Below, one piece after another: positions 1 through 13,765 of a stretch of DNA of 64,000 bases; within the stretch, counting starts at the first letter, position 1; each line of letters begins with the position of its first letter. The DNA lies in NCBI GenBank assembly GCA_017871115.1, contig JAFCIZ010000001.1, positions 6,756,001-6,820,000 on the forward strand. The letters run 5' to 3'. A program made the position numbers and the translations under genes. The notes under the pieces were generated by a model. The model saw nothing but the letters and a program-made list of their open reading frames with translations. It was not told the origin of the DNA and did not search any database. Origin of the DNA: Cunninghamella blakesleeana. Its lineage: Eukaryota; Mucoromycota; Mucoromycetes; Mucorales; Cunninghamellaceae.

Positions 1-998
1 ATACTTCAGGATGACGAAGTAATTCAATAATAGCAAAACCAAGAGAATTAGAGGTAGTTTCACTAAAATAAAAATAAAATAATAATTAATTATTGTTATT
101 ATTATTCTACTTCCTTATGTAATTATAAAAGTAATAAATGTATTACCTTCCGGCAATTAAAAATAAAATAGTTTCTGTAATAATTTCAATTTCTGATAAT
201 CTGTCTTTAGGATCTGTTGATTGTTGAGTATCAAGTAAGATTTGTAGAATATCATTTCTTCTTACTCCACTTTTAACACGATTATCAATAACGTCTGTCA
301 TGAACTATAAAAATAGGGATATTTTTTTTTTTTAGTACTATTTCTTAGTGAACTTAATCATGTATTTATATTCATATTCATAAAAGTACTTACCTTGGTA
401 ATAATAGGATTTGATTTGATTGTTTTACCTTTACGTCCAAAATTCAATAACCTAATTAACCAAGGTCTATTAAGGAACTATAACAATAGTAATAAAATGT
501 AAGATAAGTACTTTGCAAGTATATTTTTTGCTTTTTATTTTAATACGTTCACTATTAATATTATTATTATTACTTTAGCAGCAAAACGCATTTCACCAGC
601 AATACAATCAGGTACAGGATGGGATTCATTTTTAATCATATCAAAGGTTTGACCAAACATGGTATCACCAACAATATCTAAGGAATAACATTGAAGACCC
701 TTCCAAATGTCAAAGGGAGCTTCTTTACCATTAGGACTAGCTTTGATGGTATCATCAATCTTGTTTACTAAATTTTCCAAAGTATTATGCATGAACTCCT
801 CTAATGAGTTTAAATATTTAATTGAAAAAGCAGGAGAGATCAATCGACGTAAATGTTTGTGTAAATCTTTATCTCTAGTAGAAAACAAAGTATCAACATT
901 GTTTTCTATTTTCAATTTAAAACAATAATAAAAATAGTAATAAATAAATAAATAAAATAATCATTATGCGTGTTATGTATTTCGTCTTCATCCTCTCT

Positions 999-1048
<50 letters not shown>

Positions 1049-1636
1049 ATATTTATATAAACTTACTTCCTAAATCATCATATAGTTCTCCTTTTTGTAA
1101 ATTATCCGTAATCAAAACTTGCCTAATCATATCTCTATCAGCAATAAGTAATGTTTTTGGTCCTAATCTCATAACCTCACCATATTGGTCATTAAGTTGA
1201 ATTAAACCTTTAAAACTAAATAAAATAAGGATAAATAGTAAGTAATAGTTGGTAAAAATGACAGATCATAAAAAAAATTTTTAAAAAACACGTGTATATT
1301 TTTATTATTCCTTTTTTTACCTTGTACCCATTGGTTTATCAAAAGAGGATCTTGAGATCTCAAAAAATCTAGCATAGGTAGAAGAAGGAATCTTACTGAG
1401 GGGGCCAAAATAAGCGGTGTAAATTTTCTATAAAGTTTAAAATAGCATGTATTGAAATTATATTACTATTGAATTCCTAAAAGTAACGTATATACATTAT
1501 TTTATTTTAGTTTTAAACCCACTTGAGTAACAATGTAAGTAGCTAAGCTAATAGCAGCTATTTTTCCTGCTTTTTCCAATTGAGCTTTATCAGAAAAAGT
1601 TTTTGTAATAATATCAATAGTTTGTTGATAATCCAT
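1..1636 (-). CDS. Cytochrome P450 monooxygenase (3' part outside window)
   Basis: A heme-thiolate monooxygenase, probably ER-anchored. I read at least six exons on the minus strand. The start ATG (1634-1636) is followed by a hydrophobic anchor (AAISLATYIVTQVGL). Next come a proline-rich hinge (FGPLSKIP, about 1380-1430), the exon RLGPKTLLIADRDMIRQVL (1064-1200), the C-helix region HLRRLISPAFS (578-910), and an exon ending ETILFLIAG (150-304). The window-edge exon starts SETTSNSLGFAI. Joined across the intron, this gives the I-helix oxygen-activation motif AGSETT. The ExxR motif and the heme-binding Cys loop would lie beyond position 1, so activity cannot be judged. The first intron needs a donor GTGGGT rather than GTA, because the frame meets TAA otherwise. 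Substrate and CYP family are unknown; a Mucorales-type CYP509-like family is a guess. Confidence 0.9.
1006..1046. repeat. (AT)n microsatellite in a P450 intron
   Basis: About 20 perfect AT units inside the intron between P450 exons 3 and 4. It is one of several (AT)n tracts in introns of this window. Confidence 0.97.
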
Positions 1637-2830
1637 TAAGAAAGTCTTTATTTTTTAAGAAAAGTATAGTCAAAAGAGATTGAGAAAAAAAAAGGATCAA
1701 AAAAATTTATTTTATATGTTAAATCAAAAAAATACGGATCTGAGATTATTTTTTTTCGGTTCTTTCAATTATCCGAATATAATATTTATTTACCTTAATT
1801 TAGAAATAAAACGAAGTTTTTAATCTTCAACAAGCAAAATTATATTAATAGAAGATATTAATCAATAAATATATATATAGAGGTATAATGTGATAATGTT
1901 TAATATAGAATATTAGTCCTTTTAATCGTTTGTAATATTTTTATATTTAAAAAAGGCTACATATGCATGGGTTAATAAATTTACTTGTATTTTTTAGATA
2001 TTTTCCCATATTTTCCCTTGATTTCCAGAAAAGTTAATAATAGTCTTTTGGCATCTTAAATGTATGTATAAAAGGTGCTATACTATTTTTATAAACTATG
2101 GTTTATCGAAAACTTAAAAAAGAAAAAATTTAATATTTTAACAAGTATACATGCGGTTATAATTATTAGCCTTTTTTTTTTTTCTTTTAAATAAATATAT
2201 TATATAATTTTTTATTATATAATTTGAGAGTTTTTTTTTTTTAACATACATCGTTATCACAATTCTTCTATAGCTATAGTTAAATATTTTGTTGTTTGCT
2301 TGCTTGATATTTATTTTTATCCAACTTTCTTTTTTGACAAAAACTGAATTTTTTGCTTTGAATCTTTTTCAAGGTTCTACCTCTCTTTCATTACTTTTTT
2401 ATTTATATTCATATATATATATATATATTCAAAAATAAAGTCATTATAATAAATCCTTTTTTTAAACTTTATAATTCTTGAAAATGTATATAACTATCTT
2501 GTTTTATTAAACTACTTCCACAATATACTTTAACATATATCATTATATCGGTATTGAATTCAAAAACAGATCAACATATATTTTTTGATTTATTTTTTTA
2601 AATCAATATACTTGAATTCCGTCGGATCAATTATAGGGGTAATTAACATGAAATGTGCATAGGTATAAATGCTATTAGTTTTATTTATTAGCAAATAAAT
2701 ATGTAAAGGGTTAAAGAAGGGAATAATATTAATAAAGAAACTATACAGCATTATAATATAATCGATGGGTTTATATATATTTGCACAGTTGAGGTTAAGA
2801 AAGAGAGTGCTAAAATACATTTATTCAGTT
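1637..2830. other. Intergenic AT-rich region
   Basis: This is the upstream region of the P450 gene and the downstream region of the MFS gene. It holds poly-T and poly-A runs and short (AT)n tracts. A 76-codon open frame at 2590-2820 on the minus strand is Ile/Tyr/Leu-rich low complexity with no family resemblance, and I do not call it. I see no RNA gene or repeat family here. Confidence 0.6.
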
Positions 2831-4022
2831 TTAATTTCTTATACTTTTACTTGATTGATCAAAACGATTACGCCATGTAGATCCATATTTCATGCAAATT
2901 GGTATAAAAAGACAATTGAATAGATTAATACTTGCAAGGATAGAATATAAAATACTAAAACTAAGATAATTCAATATTTGTGAAGAATAGTAAGTTGTTA
3001 TAGATGCCATTATACAACGAAGTGCAATACTAATTCCTACTGCTGTTGCTGACATTCCTATTTTTTTTTTTTTTTAATAGAGACGAATGAATTATATATT
3101 GGTAAAGTGAAGAAGATGAAATGATTTACTTAAATATATATGTATATATTTACCCGGTTTTGAATCAACAAGATAAACTGAAGTTGGAGTAAATGCACCA
3201 GTGTGACCTAAAGCAACTATAAATTGGATAAACGTGATTAATATACTCATTTTTCTTTTTCTTTTTTAATATTTTTAATTTTATTTACTTACATGTGAAT
3301 AAACCAATTAGTGGAAATATATAATGAAGATGCTTTTCAATTGTCCAGCCGTAAACAAGTAATCCAATGGGAATAAAAAAAAATGAAGGTATGGTAGCTT
3401 TTAATCTAGATTCTGGTGAAATTTTATCTACTGTTGTTGACTGTAACTTCTCATATATATAATCGGAATAATAGCCACTAAACACTGATCCCAGCATCAA
3501 CCCTATTCCAAAAGCTAAAAAACATAATCCTACTTGAAGTTCTTCAAATCCATATAATGACTGAAATGTTTTTGTAATGGTTGGATTCTATTTATACAGT
3601 AATAAAAAAATAGAAAAGATTAATAAATAAATAAATATTAATAACTATAATAATAGTATATACTAGAAAGAAAACTAAATATTACATATATTTATATAAA
3701 ATGTAAACTTACTAATAAATATGTGGTCGCAGTTATTACAGTTCCATATAATGTGATGATTAAGATGGTTGGATCTTGTAATAATAATATGACTGGATAG
3801 AATGAAGAGATGAAATTCTTGAACTTTCCTTTTTGGGTTCTATAGTGTTTTGACAAGTGAATTGTATCCGATTCTATAATATCGTCGTCATTTGGTTTAT
3901 TTTTACGTAAAGTTTCTGGTAAGAAGCATATAACCATAACAAATTGAACAATGGCTACTCATATGAACACACACATACAAACATATACATATACATATAC
4001 ATATAAATATAAATATATATAA

Positions 4023-4053
<31 letters not shown>

Positions 4054-5340
4054 ATTAATTAATTTTTTTACCTTTTCTTTTATTTTTATTTTTATTTTAT
4101 TTTTACCAATAGACGCTAAGAAATAAAAAATTGATTGCCAACCATAATATTGCGAAAGGAAACCTATGTTATCATCAAAAAAAAAAAAAAAAAAAAAGAA
4201 TAAATAATAATATTACTATATATATACAAACTTTTTGTCTAAAAATAAATAATGGATTATAAAAGTTACCTCCCACAACTGGTCTATATATACGGATAAT
4301 ATAATTTTTTTTGGTAAGTATTTTTAAAATAATCATAAAATAAAATATAAATAAATAAATTCATTTAGAGTAAATATACTTTTACTTTATTGTTATTATT
4401 ATTACCCAATGATATTAGATAGAAGGGCACCAACATGAAATAATCCATAAGCATTTCCTCGTTTATTAATGTTAATCATATCAGCAATTACACCAGCACC
4501 TTATATATTAATACATATATATATATATATATATATGTATATTAATCAGCGTCATTTTTCAATTAATTTTACCATCCAATTCGCTCTTATACGTATATAT
4601 ATAATATTTACCTAGTGTTTGGCCAGCATTTGCACCACATGATTGAAATCCACGAAATATAATCAACATCCATATACTTGAAGCATTGGCACATAGAATA
4701 GAAAATACAATGTTAATCAAGTTACTATAAATATACATACGTTTTCTACCATAATTTTCACTAAGGGATGCCCATATTAATGGCTATATAAATATATATT
4801 AAATATTATAAAGAAAAAAAAAAAATAGAATCAGCATCTGCAATATATTTCGCCTCATCATTATTGTTATTATAATCCTTATCATTATACATTACAGCAA
4901 TACCCATAGCGATCATGAATGATGAAATACTAGCGTTTACAAGTGAATCTGTTGTGTTAAAGTAAGTTGTAATAGAATTTAAACAAGGCAAATAAATCAT
5001 GGAACCCTATAAATATATATTATTTTATTTCAAATGAAAATAATAATAATAATAATACTTTAGTTAATTCATTATCAATTATTATAATAAAAAAAAGTGT
5101 TTTTTTTACCAATGGCCCTGTGATATTAATAGAGGATATAATAAATAAAATGACATTTTTGCGTAAGGTTGTAAATTCATATGGATCATTATCATTATCA
5201 TATATATTGCCAATAAGAAAAGACCACCATTTAGGTATACTAGAATCCTCTTTTTCGATAGTTGAGATAGTGGTATTGATATCCTCTTTTGTATAAGTTT
5301 CACAGTATACTTTATTCTTATTATTTTTAAAAGGGACCAT
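2831..5340 (-). CDS. MFS transporter, drug:H+ antiporter-like
   Basis: A 12-helix-type major facilitator on the plasma or vacuolar membrane, probably exporting a small molecule against protons. Start ATG is at 5338-5340 (MVPFKNNKNK) and the stop at 2831-2833. A hydrophilic cytosolic N-terminus is followed by helix 1 (NVILFIISSINITGPL). The exon near 4690-4790 carries the loop 2-3 signature PLIWASLSENYGRKRMYIY. Helix 4 follows, then the antiporter motif C, GPVVGG. The central loop has the form FLPETLRKNKPNDDD, and the second half has SGYYSDYIYEK and GHTGAFTPTSVYLVD. Motif C is assembled through a 14-nt microexon at 4270-4283, in phase on both sides. The family resembles fungal Qdr/Dtr/Flr-type exporters. 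The substrate cannot be inferred. Confidence 0.85.
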
Positions 5341-6453
5341 TAAATATTTTTATTATTAAAAAAAAAAGAGAGAGAAAAAGAAAGAAATAAAAAAGTATAA
5401 AAAAAAGAAACGATCAATCATATCAAAGAAAGGAAATAAAAATATAATAATAATAATAATAATTGTTCAAATAGTTTATATACCAAAAATAAAATAGAAA
5501 TAAAAACTTGTAATAATAACTAGGATTATAACTTTGATCACTTTCTCGCTCTTAAAAAAAAAAAGTATTTGATCAGATCGCTCATTATTTTTGAGGTATG
5601 TAATTTCTATTCTGAGCAGTTGTAAGCGAAATCCCATTTTTTTTCTTTTTTAAGTATAAAAAATTTCCGCTGTACCTTTTTAAGTATGATAATGATCTTT
5701 AATGGTGTTGTTTAATTATTATTTTTCTAAAAAAGAAGAGTAAAAGGTACCAAAATTATTGATAAATGAATTTATTACATTTCTGATTTCATATATTAAA
5801 TTTTGCATCGACAAAAAATATTTTGGGCTATGTTTTGTTTGCCAAATTTATGACGTTGATAAAAATAATGTATTTTTTAAAAAAGGCCAATGTATGGATT
5901 TTAATTTTTTTTATTTGAAAAGTGATGAGCGAAAAAAAAAATATAATACTTAAAATGATTGGTAGGTAGAATTGTTTATATTGTGATTCACTTTGAAAAC
6001 AGGAGAGTTATATCAATCAGGACTAACTTTATAAAAAAGCGAGAGGAGTTTTTTAGTCTTATCAAAATGTAAAAATACACACACACACAAATAAAAAAAC
6101 CCTAATCAACCTTTTTTTAATATATTATATAATAATCCTCGTATATAATATTGATTTGTATATTAAAAAAAAGGTCAATTATAGTTTACAAGTCAGCATA
6201 TTAGTTTTTTTTAATTTGGCACTTGTTTTTTTTAAAAAAAAAGTGTAACCAATTAAATAAAATCAACTCTACTGTTTTTATAATGCTGATGATTTTCCAC
6301 GTAAGCGTTCGTCATCTGTTTTGGCTCCGAATATTATTTATATACAAAAAAGAGCCTTTCTCCTTTTTTATATTTCTCTTTCTTTTACTCTTTTCTTAAA
6401 AAAAATAAAATAAAAATAATCACCTTTATTTAAATAATAGTATAAGCATCAAC
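5341..6453. other. Divergent intergenic region
   Basis: This lies between the minus-strand MFS gene and the plus-strand Cys-rich gene, so it must contain both promoters. I see poly-purine and poly-pyrimidine tracts and a T8/A9 palindrome at 6226-6242 flanked by CACTT and AAGTG. A 64-codon frame at 5759-5953 is Phe/Lys-rich low complexity and is not called. Confidence 0.5.
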
Positions 6454-6746
6454 ATGTGTCGAAGAGTTACTTGTTCATCCTGTGGAAAATATACTTGGGC
6501 TGGTAATAAATATATTTATATATGGGATTGTTATTTTAGAACCAAAAGTCTTTTTTAATCCCCCATTTAATTTTTCCCTTATTTATTTTGTTAGGTTGCG
6601 GACTTCATATCCAATCAGCTTTAGCAGGATTAACTGAAGATCAAATCTGTCAATGCAATAAGGATTCTTCTACAAAAGATAAACAGAATAATAACCAAAA
6701 TGATGATGGTATTATTTCAAAAATTAAAACTGCTATTGGATTTTAA
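6454..6746 (+). CDS. Small conserved Cys-rich (zinc-ribbon-like) protein
   Basis: Two exons (6454-6502 and 6595-6746) encode 66 residues. The intron has clean GTAATA and TTAG borders. The N-terminus MCRRVTCSSCGKYTWAGCG has cysteines at 2, 7, 10 and 18, followed by His21 and then a CQC pair. That arrangement suggests a metal-binding knuckle. Similar 50-80 residue proteins, with CGK-T-W-GCG near the start, occur widely in fungi, plants and bacteria without an assigned function; this is from memory of the family. The C-terminal third is Asn/Asp/Lys-rich and then IISKIKTAIGF, which could be a short amphipathic tail. It is convergent with Vps27, with about 180 bases between the stops. Confidence 0.8.
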
Positions 6747-6926
6747 ATAACAATATGTCTATTCATGTATTTAATTTCTCTTTTTCTTCTTTTCTTTCTA
6801 TATGATATACCCATCTAGTATTGTAAAATATATTCTTTTTTTTAAAATATAAAATAATATCAATTATTTATTTAATATATTTAATAATCATTCATTATTT
6901 AAAAATAAATAAAAAAAACTGCTAAA

Positions 6927-7450
6927 TTAAGATAAATCTATTAAAGGTTGATCATTATTAGGTTGTTGATTCACTAGACCTGGAGTTTGTGTATGTGTTT
7001 GTGGTATAGATTGTGAATATGTTTGATATTGATATTGATAATGTTGTTGCTGTGATGGTGGTAGAGGGGCTGAAGTAGATGGTTCATTATTAGAATGTTG
7101 CATCGTAGGTTGAGAATTTATATTAATATTGTTATATTGGGGGTTCATCAAATATGGTTGTTGTTGTTGTTGTTGTAATTGTTGCGAATGTTGATGGTGT
7201 TGTAAGGGGGTTGAAATGGTTGTTGGTTGCGATTGATAATATCCATAATTAGGCATATTATTTGGTGTTGTTGAAGCTGAGTTATGTGTTGTTAATATAC
7301 TGTCATTCCTGTAACTTGACATGCGTTGTTCTAATATATGATCGAATGATTGTACAGCCTTGTTAATCTTTTCATGTAACTCAACAAATGCCCCTATTTA
7401 AACACATATTTTCAAAAAAAAAAAAAATGAAAGGAGTAAGTATCAATATA

Positions 7451-7481
<31 letters not shown>

Positions 7482-7798
7482 TATTGTGATATATGGCAAT
7501 TACGATATTTATGAATAGTGTCATCTAAACTTTTAACAATTTTAGGTTGTAAGGAGCCAATTTGACCAATTAATTTGCTTGTCTCGGGATCATCTGGAAT
7601 AGTTTTGCCTTGGGATTGTAATTGTGTTATAAATGTTGAAAAAAATTGGATGTTTTCTATTTCTGCTGGAGTTAAATCATTACTAGATGGGCGAGATGCA
7701 TATTCATAATTGACTTGAGGAGGTGAGGATACTTCCATGTCACGCAAAGATGCAGCAATAGCTGCAACTAATTCTTGATCTTCTTCTTCATCAATCTG

Positions 7799-7840
<42 letters not shown>

Positions 7841-9531
7841 TATTTATAATTAATAACCGTTGCTTATATTGTTTTTATATTTTATAATATTTTTTATGTT
7901 TATATTTTATAAAAAAATATTTTTTGTTTACATTAGTTAGTTGTGAAGTGGGTTGACTATCATCCTTATTAATATTTGACGGGATATATCCAGATCCATA
8001 ACCTTTTTTTCGTTGTTCATCTTCCTTAAGTGATAACTCAATTGCTTTTTTGATATCATCATCATATGAATCATTATTATTATTATTGTTTTGAGAGTGA
8101 ATTTGATTTGATAGATTTGCAGTATCTGAATGACTAGTTGATGAAGGTAATGGTGGTAAATTGTTGATTCCGGGAACTTTAGACATTTTTAGTTTAAGAT
8201 GACACCCATCACAAACGCGAACAGATTCATTAATGGCTAAATGAGGTAAAGGTAATGTACGAGATGAACAATCTTGGCAAAAAGTACCGCCACAATTACG
8301 ACAATGATGCTAATAAGATTATACATATAAATATAATATAGTAAAATAAATTTAATACGTTATTCATAGAAATGGCTCGTCAACATTATCATTATTTTAT
8401 TTATAATCAAACTTTACCTTTCTATTTGTTATAGTAAATGATGTTCTACACCTTTCGCATACATCAGAATCTGTCCATTCAGGAGCCTAATGTATAAGTT
8501 GATAAATAAATAAAGTCATAAATAAAATAGCCATCACTTCACGGTTTACTATATTTTTTTTTTCTCTTTTCTGTTAATTTTAGTTTTATTTTTTTTTACC
8601 GATGAGGTTTCAAATAAAATAGGATCAATTTTTTGTTGAACGGTAGGAAACATATAACCTTCAGAACGCAATAATGAGTATGTTCCAGTCATATAAGCAA
8701 TGCTTGGATTTCCTTTTGCAGCTATTCCCCAGGTTTGAATGGATTCTAAAATTTTATTTTTCACATCTATATTGGTAATCTTTAAATTCAAACAAATAGC
8801 AATAATGATAATAATAAAAAGAGCCATTATTTAGTGATCATAATTATTTCTGTTTCCACTATTATAATAATGATAATAATTATTCTAACTTACAGGCTGT
8901 TTCATTAATAATACAAGGTCATCCAAGAATTCTCGACTTGCTATTTCTCTAACAAAAGAATCACCACTGTTTTTAACGCAGGTATCTACTAACTTTTTAA
9001 GAAAATTATGATGATTATAAATAAAAAAAATAAAATAATCATAAACAAACAGTTAGTTCTCTTTCTCTTTCCCTTATATATATATATTGTAATTATTAAT
9101 TCCAATCTTACAGAAAGTGTTGCCAATTGAACGTTTGGATTTTTATGACTAAGTCTTTTCTTCATTGCTTGCATAGCTTCTTTTGCGTTAACTTTTTTAC
9201 TCCTAATTTTATCACTTATTTCTAACTGTAATCCAAGATCAAGCTGACCAGAAGGTACAAATTCCGAAGTTGACTTTTCTATGTTTATTATAAGATACAT
9301 GTATACACACACAAACATATATATATATATATATATAATAGAATATAAATAAAAGAAATAAAGAGTATATTATTATTAGCTTTTGCACTTCTTAACGCTC
9401 TTTTTTTTATTAATGTAAATTTATTAGATCTGTGCCTTTTTTGGTTGATTGTCCAACAGTTTAAAGATTAATAAATCAAACTTACCGATTAATTCATCTA
9501 TTGCCGAAGAACCCCACAAAATAGAAACCAT
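6927..9531 (-). CDS. VPS27: Vps27/HRS, ESCRT-0 subunit
   Basis: Recruits ESCRT machinery to ubiquitinated cargo on endosomes. Start ATG is at 9529-9531 ([15 protein letters not shown]) and the stop at 6927-6929, with about eight exons. The VHS domain covers the first ~150 residues ([37 protein letters not shown]). A FYVE finger follows, with [27 protein letters not shown] and RVCDGC; this holds the PI3P-binding R-HHCR-CG signature and eight zinc-ligand cysteines, split over two exons. Two ubiquitin-interacting motifs follow, [16 protein letters not shown] and [18 protein letters not shown]. Next is a helical segment ([19 protein letters not shown]) of the type that binds Hse1/STAM. The C-terminus is Gln/Pro/Ser-rich and ends in LIDLS, a clathrin-box sequence. 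All expected modules are present. Confidence 0.95.
7801..7835. repeat. (AT)n microsatellite in a Vps27 intron
   Basis: About 17 AT units within the intron that separates the two UIM-coding exons. Confidence 0.97.
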
Positions 9532-11729
<2,198 letters not shown>

Positions 11730-11904
11730 TTTTATTTAATAAAAATACACTATATTCAATCAATCAAAAAAAAAAAAAAAAAGGCGGAGTTTTTAAAATT
11801 AATTTCTTTATTCACAGTTTTTTTTCAGCTTTTCCTTTTTTTTTTCTTTCTTTTCTTTTTCTTTTTCTTGTTTATACTTTCTATAAATTTAATTCGTGTT
11901 GGCC

Positions 11905-13734
11905 ATGGCCTCTAATAATGGCTATGTATCTAATAATCAATCAGGTACGAATTATTAACAATAAATATGTTATATTCAATTTTTTAGTAACATTATGCTT
12001 TAATTTAATTTAAAAGCGAATTTATTTAAAGAAAACAATAAATATTTTCGATTTAATCCACAGCTAGTATCGGGAAGTTCAACTAGTTTAAATTCACTTT
12101 GTCTACCGAATCCAATTGGAACAGGCGTTTACATTAATGGTATAATTCATTTTTATATTGACATATTTTTTTAATAATTTTTTAAACTAATCAATTATAT
12201 TTTTACTAATTATATTATTATTACTGTTACTATTTTTATTTATATGAAATATGACAATAGGTCAATCTAACCAAATTCCTTCATCATATACTATGTCAAC
12301 ATCAGCATCAAATGGGGGTACAAATATGTCTTCGGCTCAAACACTAGTAACATACCAAACGACCTCAGCTATATATTCTAGTCAACAACCTTCATCACTT
12401 TCAACTTCGAGTCCTTTAAATTCTCCAACTACTCCCACTTCTGTTATTATGCCTTCAACATATTATACTCCAAATATATCTAATTTACCTCAAACAATGA
12501 CAGCATCACGTTATAATACCTCTACAAGTATGATGAATCAAGGAAGCAACATACATAACAATCCATACCAAAATACTCCAGCACAGATATTTATTTCACA
12601 GCAAGCACAGAGTCGTTCTATCCAACCAAGTTTATATAGTCAACAGCAAGAGCAACGTATACCATTATTACCTCCATATGCACAACAAAGGTCAGCGATT
12701 TATACACAAACACATCAAACACAACCACAACGACAACAGCAACAATCTCAATCTCAATCTCAAATAATAGAATCATCATCACCTCGAACGCTGGTGTCTC
12801 CTTCATATCAAGTACAGCAACAAGAGGCACTTAATAGAGGTATCGTAGAAAGAAATAATATTAGGTTAAGGGAAATATCAAACGATCTATCTACACTTCT
12901 TGGTTATGGGAATGCTTGTGATGAATTATTACAATGGTTGCAAGATGCACGGGCATATAATCCATACAATCAACAGGAATTAATGGCTTGTCTTAAAGTA
13001 AGTTATATACTATATTTTTTTGGTGTTCAATTATATTATATTATTTATTTATTTTAACTTTTTCTTCTTTGTAGAATTTACATCAGTACTCACCTAAATA
13101 TGGAGCATGGTCAGGATTTAGAATATTTTCTACAGTGGAACAACATAAACATAAATTAACACCTAAGAATTCTAGTAAGTTTCCATACTAGGTTTTATGT
13201 TTATATAAATATATTAAATTTATATAAATATATATGTATATATTTTAATTGTAGAACAAGTAATGGAATGGTATGCTGATTGTATGAATAAACTAAATAT
13301 ACCTCAGTCAACAATTACTTTTGGTACGTCAACTGTTAGTGATGCATTAGTACCATTTGTACGACCTAATACACCAAACGAGACAACTATAACAACTTCC
13401 ACAACTTCCACACAAAATAATATTTTACAAAGTAGTGATCATAATTCACTTACTACTCAAAACTTTGTAAATAGTCAGCTTTCTAATATATTTGAAAACA
13501 TAAATTCCGTGCCAATTGCTACTTTATCTACTACATCTGCGGCTACTACTACTACTTCTATTTCTAATTCTACTACCATCAGTAGCAATAGCATAAATAA
13601 TATCAATAATTATAATAATAATAATCATAATAATAATAATCGTAATTATAACCATAACCATAATTATAACCTTAGCCATAACCTTATTAATAATCATACT
13701 CATAATCATAATCATAATTATAATTATACTAATA

Positions 13735-13765
<31 letters not shown>

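Noticed and set aside
970..1200. 76-codon plus-strand frame with YIYIYI
   Set aside because: It is translated (AT)n plus the antisense of a P450 exon.
2590..2820. 76-codon minus-strand frame after the MFS stop
   Set aside because: Ile/Tyr/Leu-rich AT noise, no conserved motif, and it follows a clean MFS stop codon.
5759..5953. 64-codon plus-strand frame
   Set aside because: Phe/Lys-rich low complexity with no splice or family support.
13524..13715. Met/Ile-rich antisense ORF in the ZMIZ-like gene
   Set aside because: Antisense of an AAT/CAT repeat.
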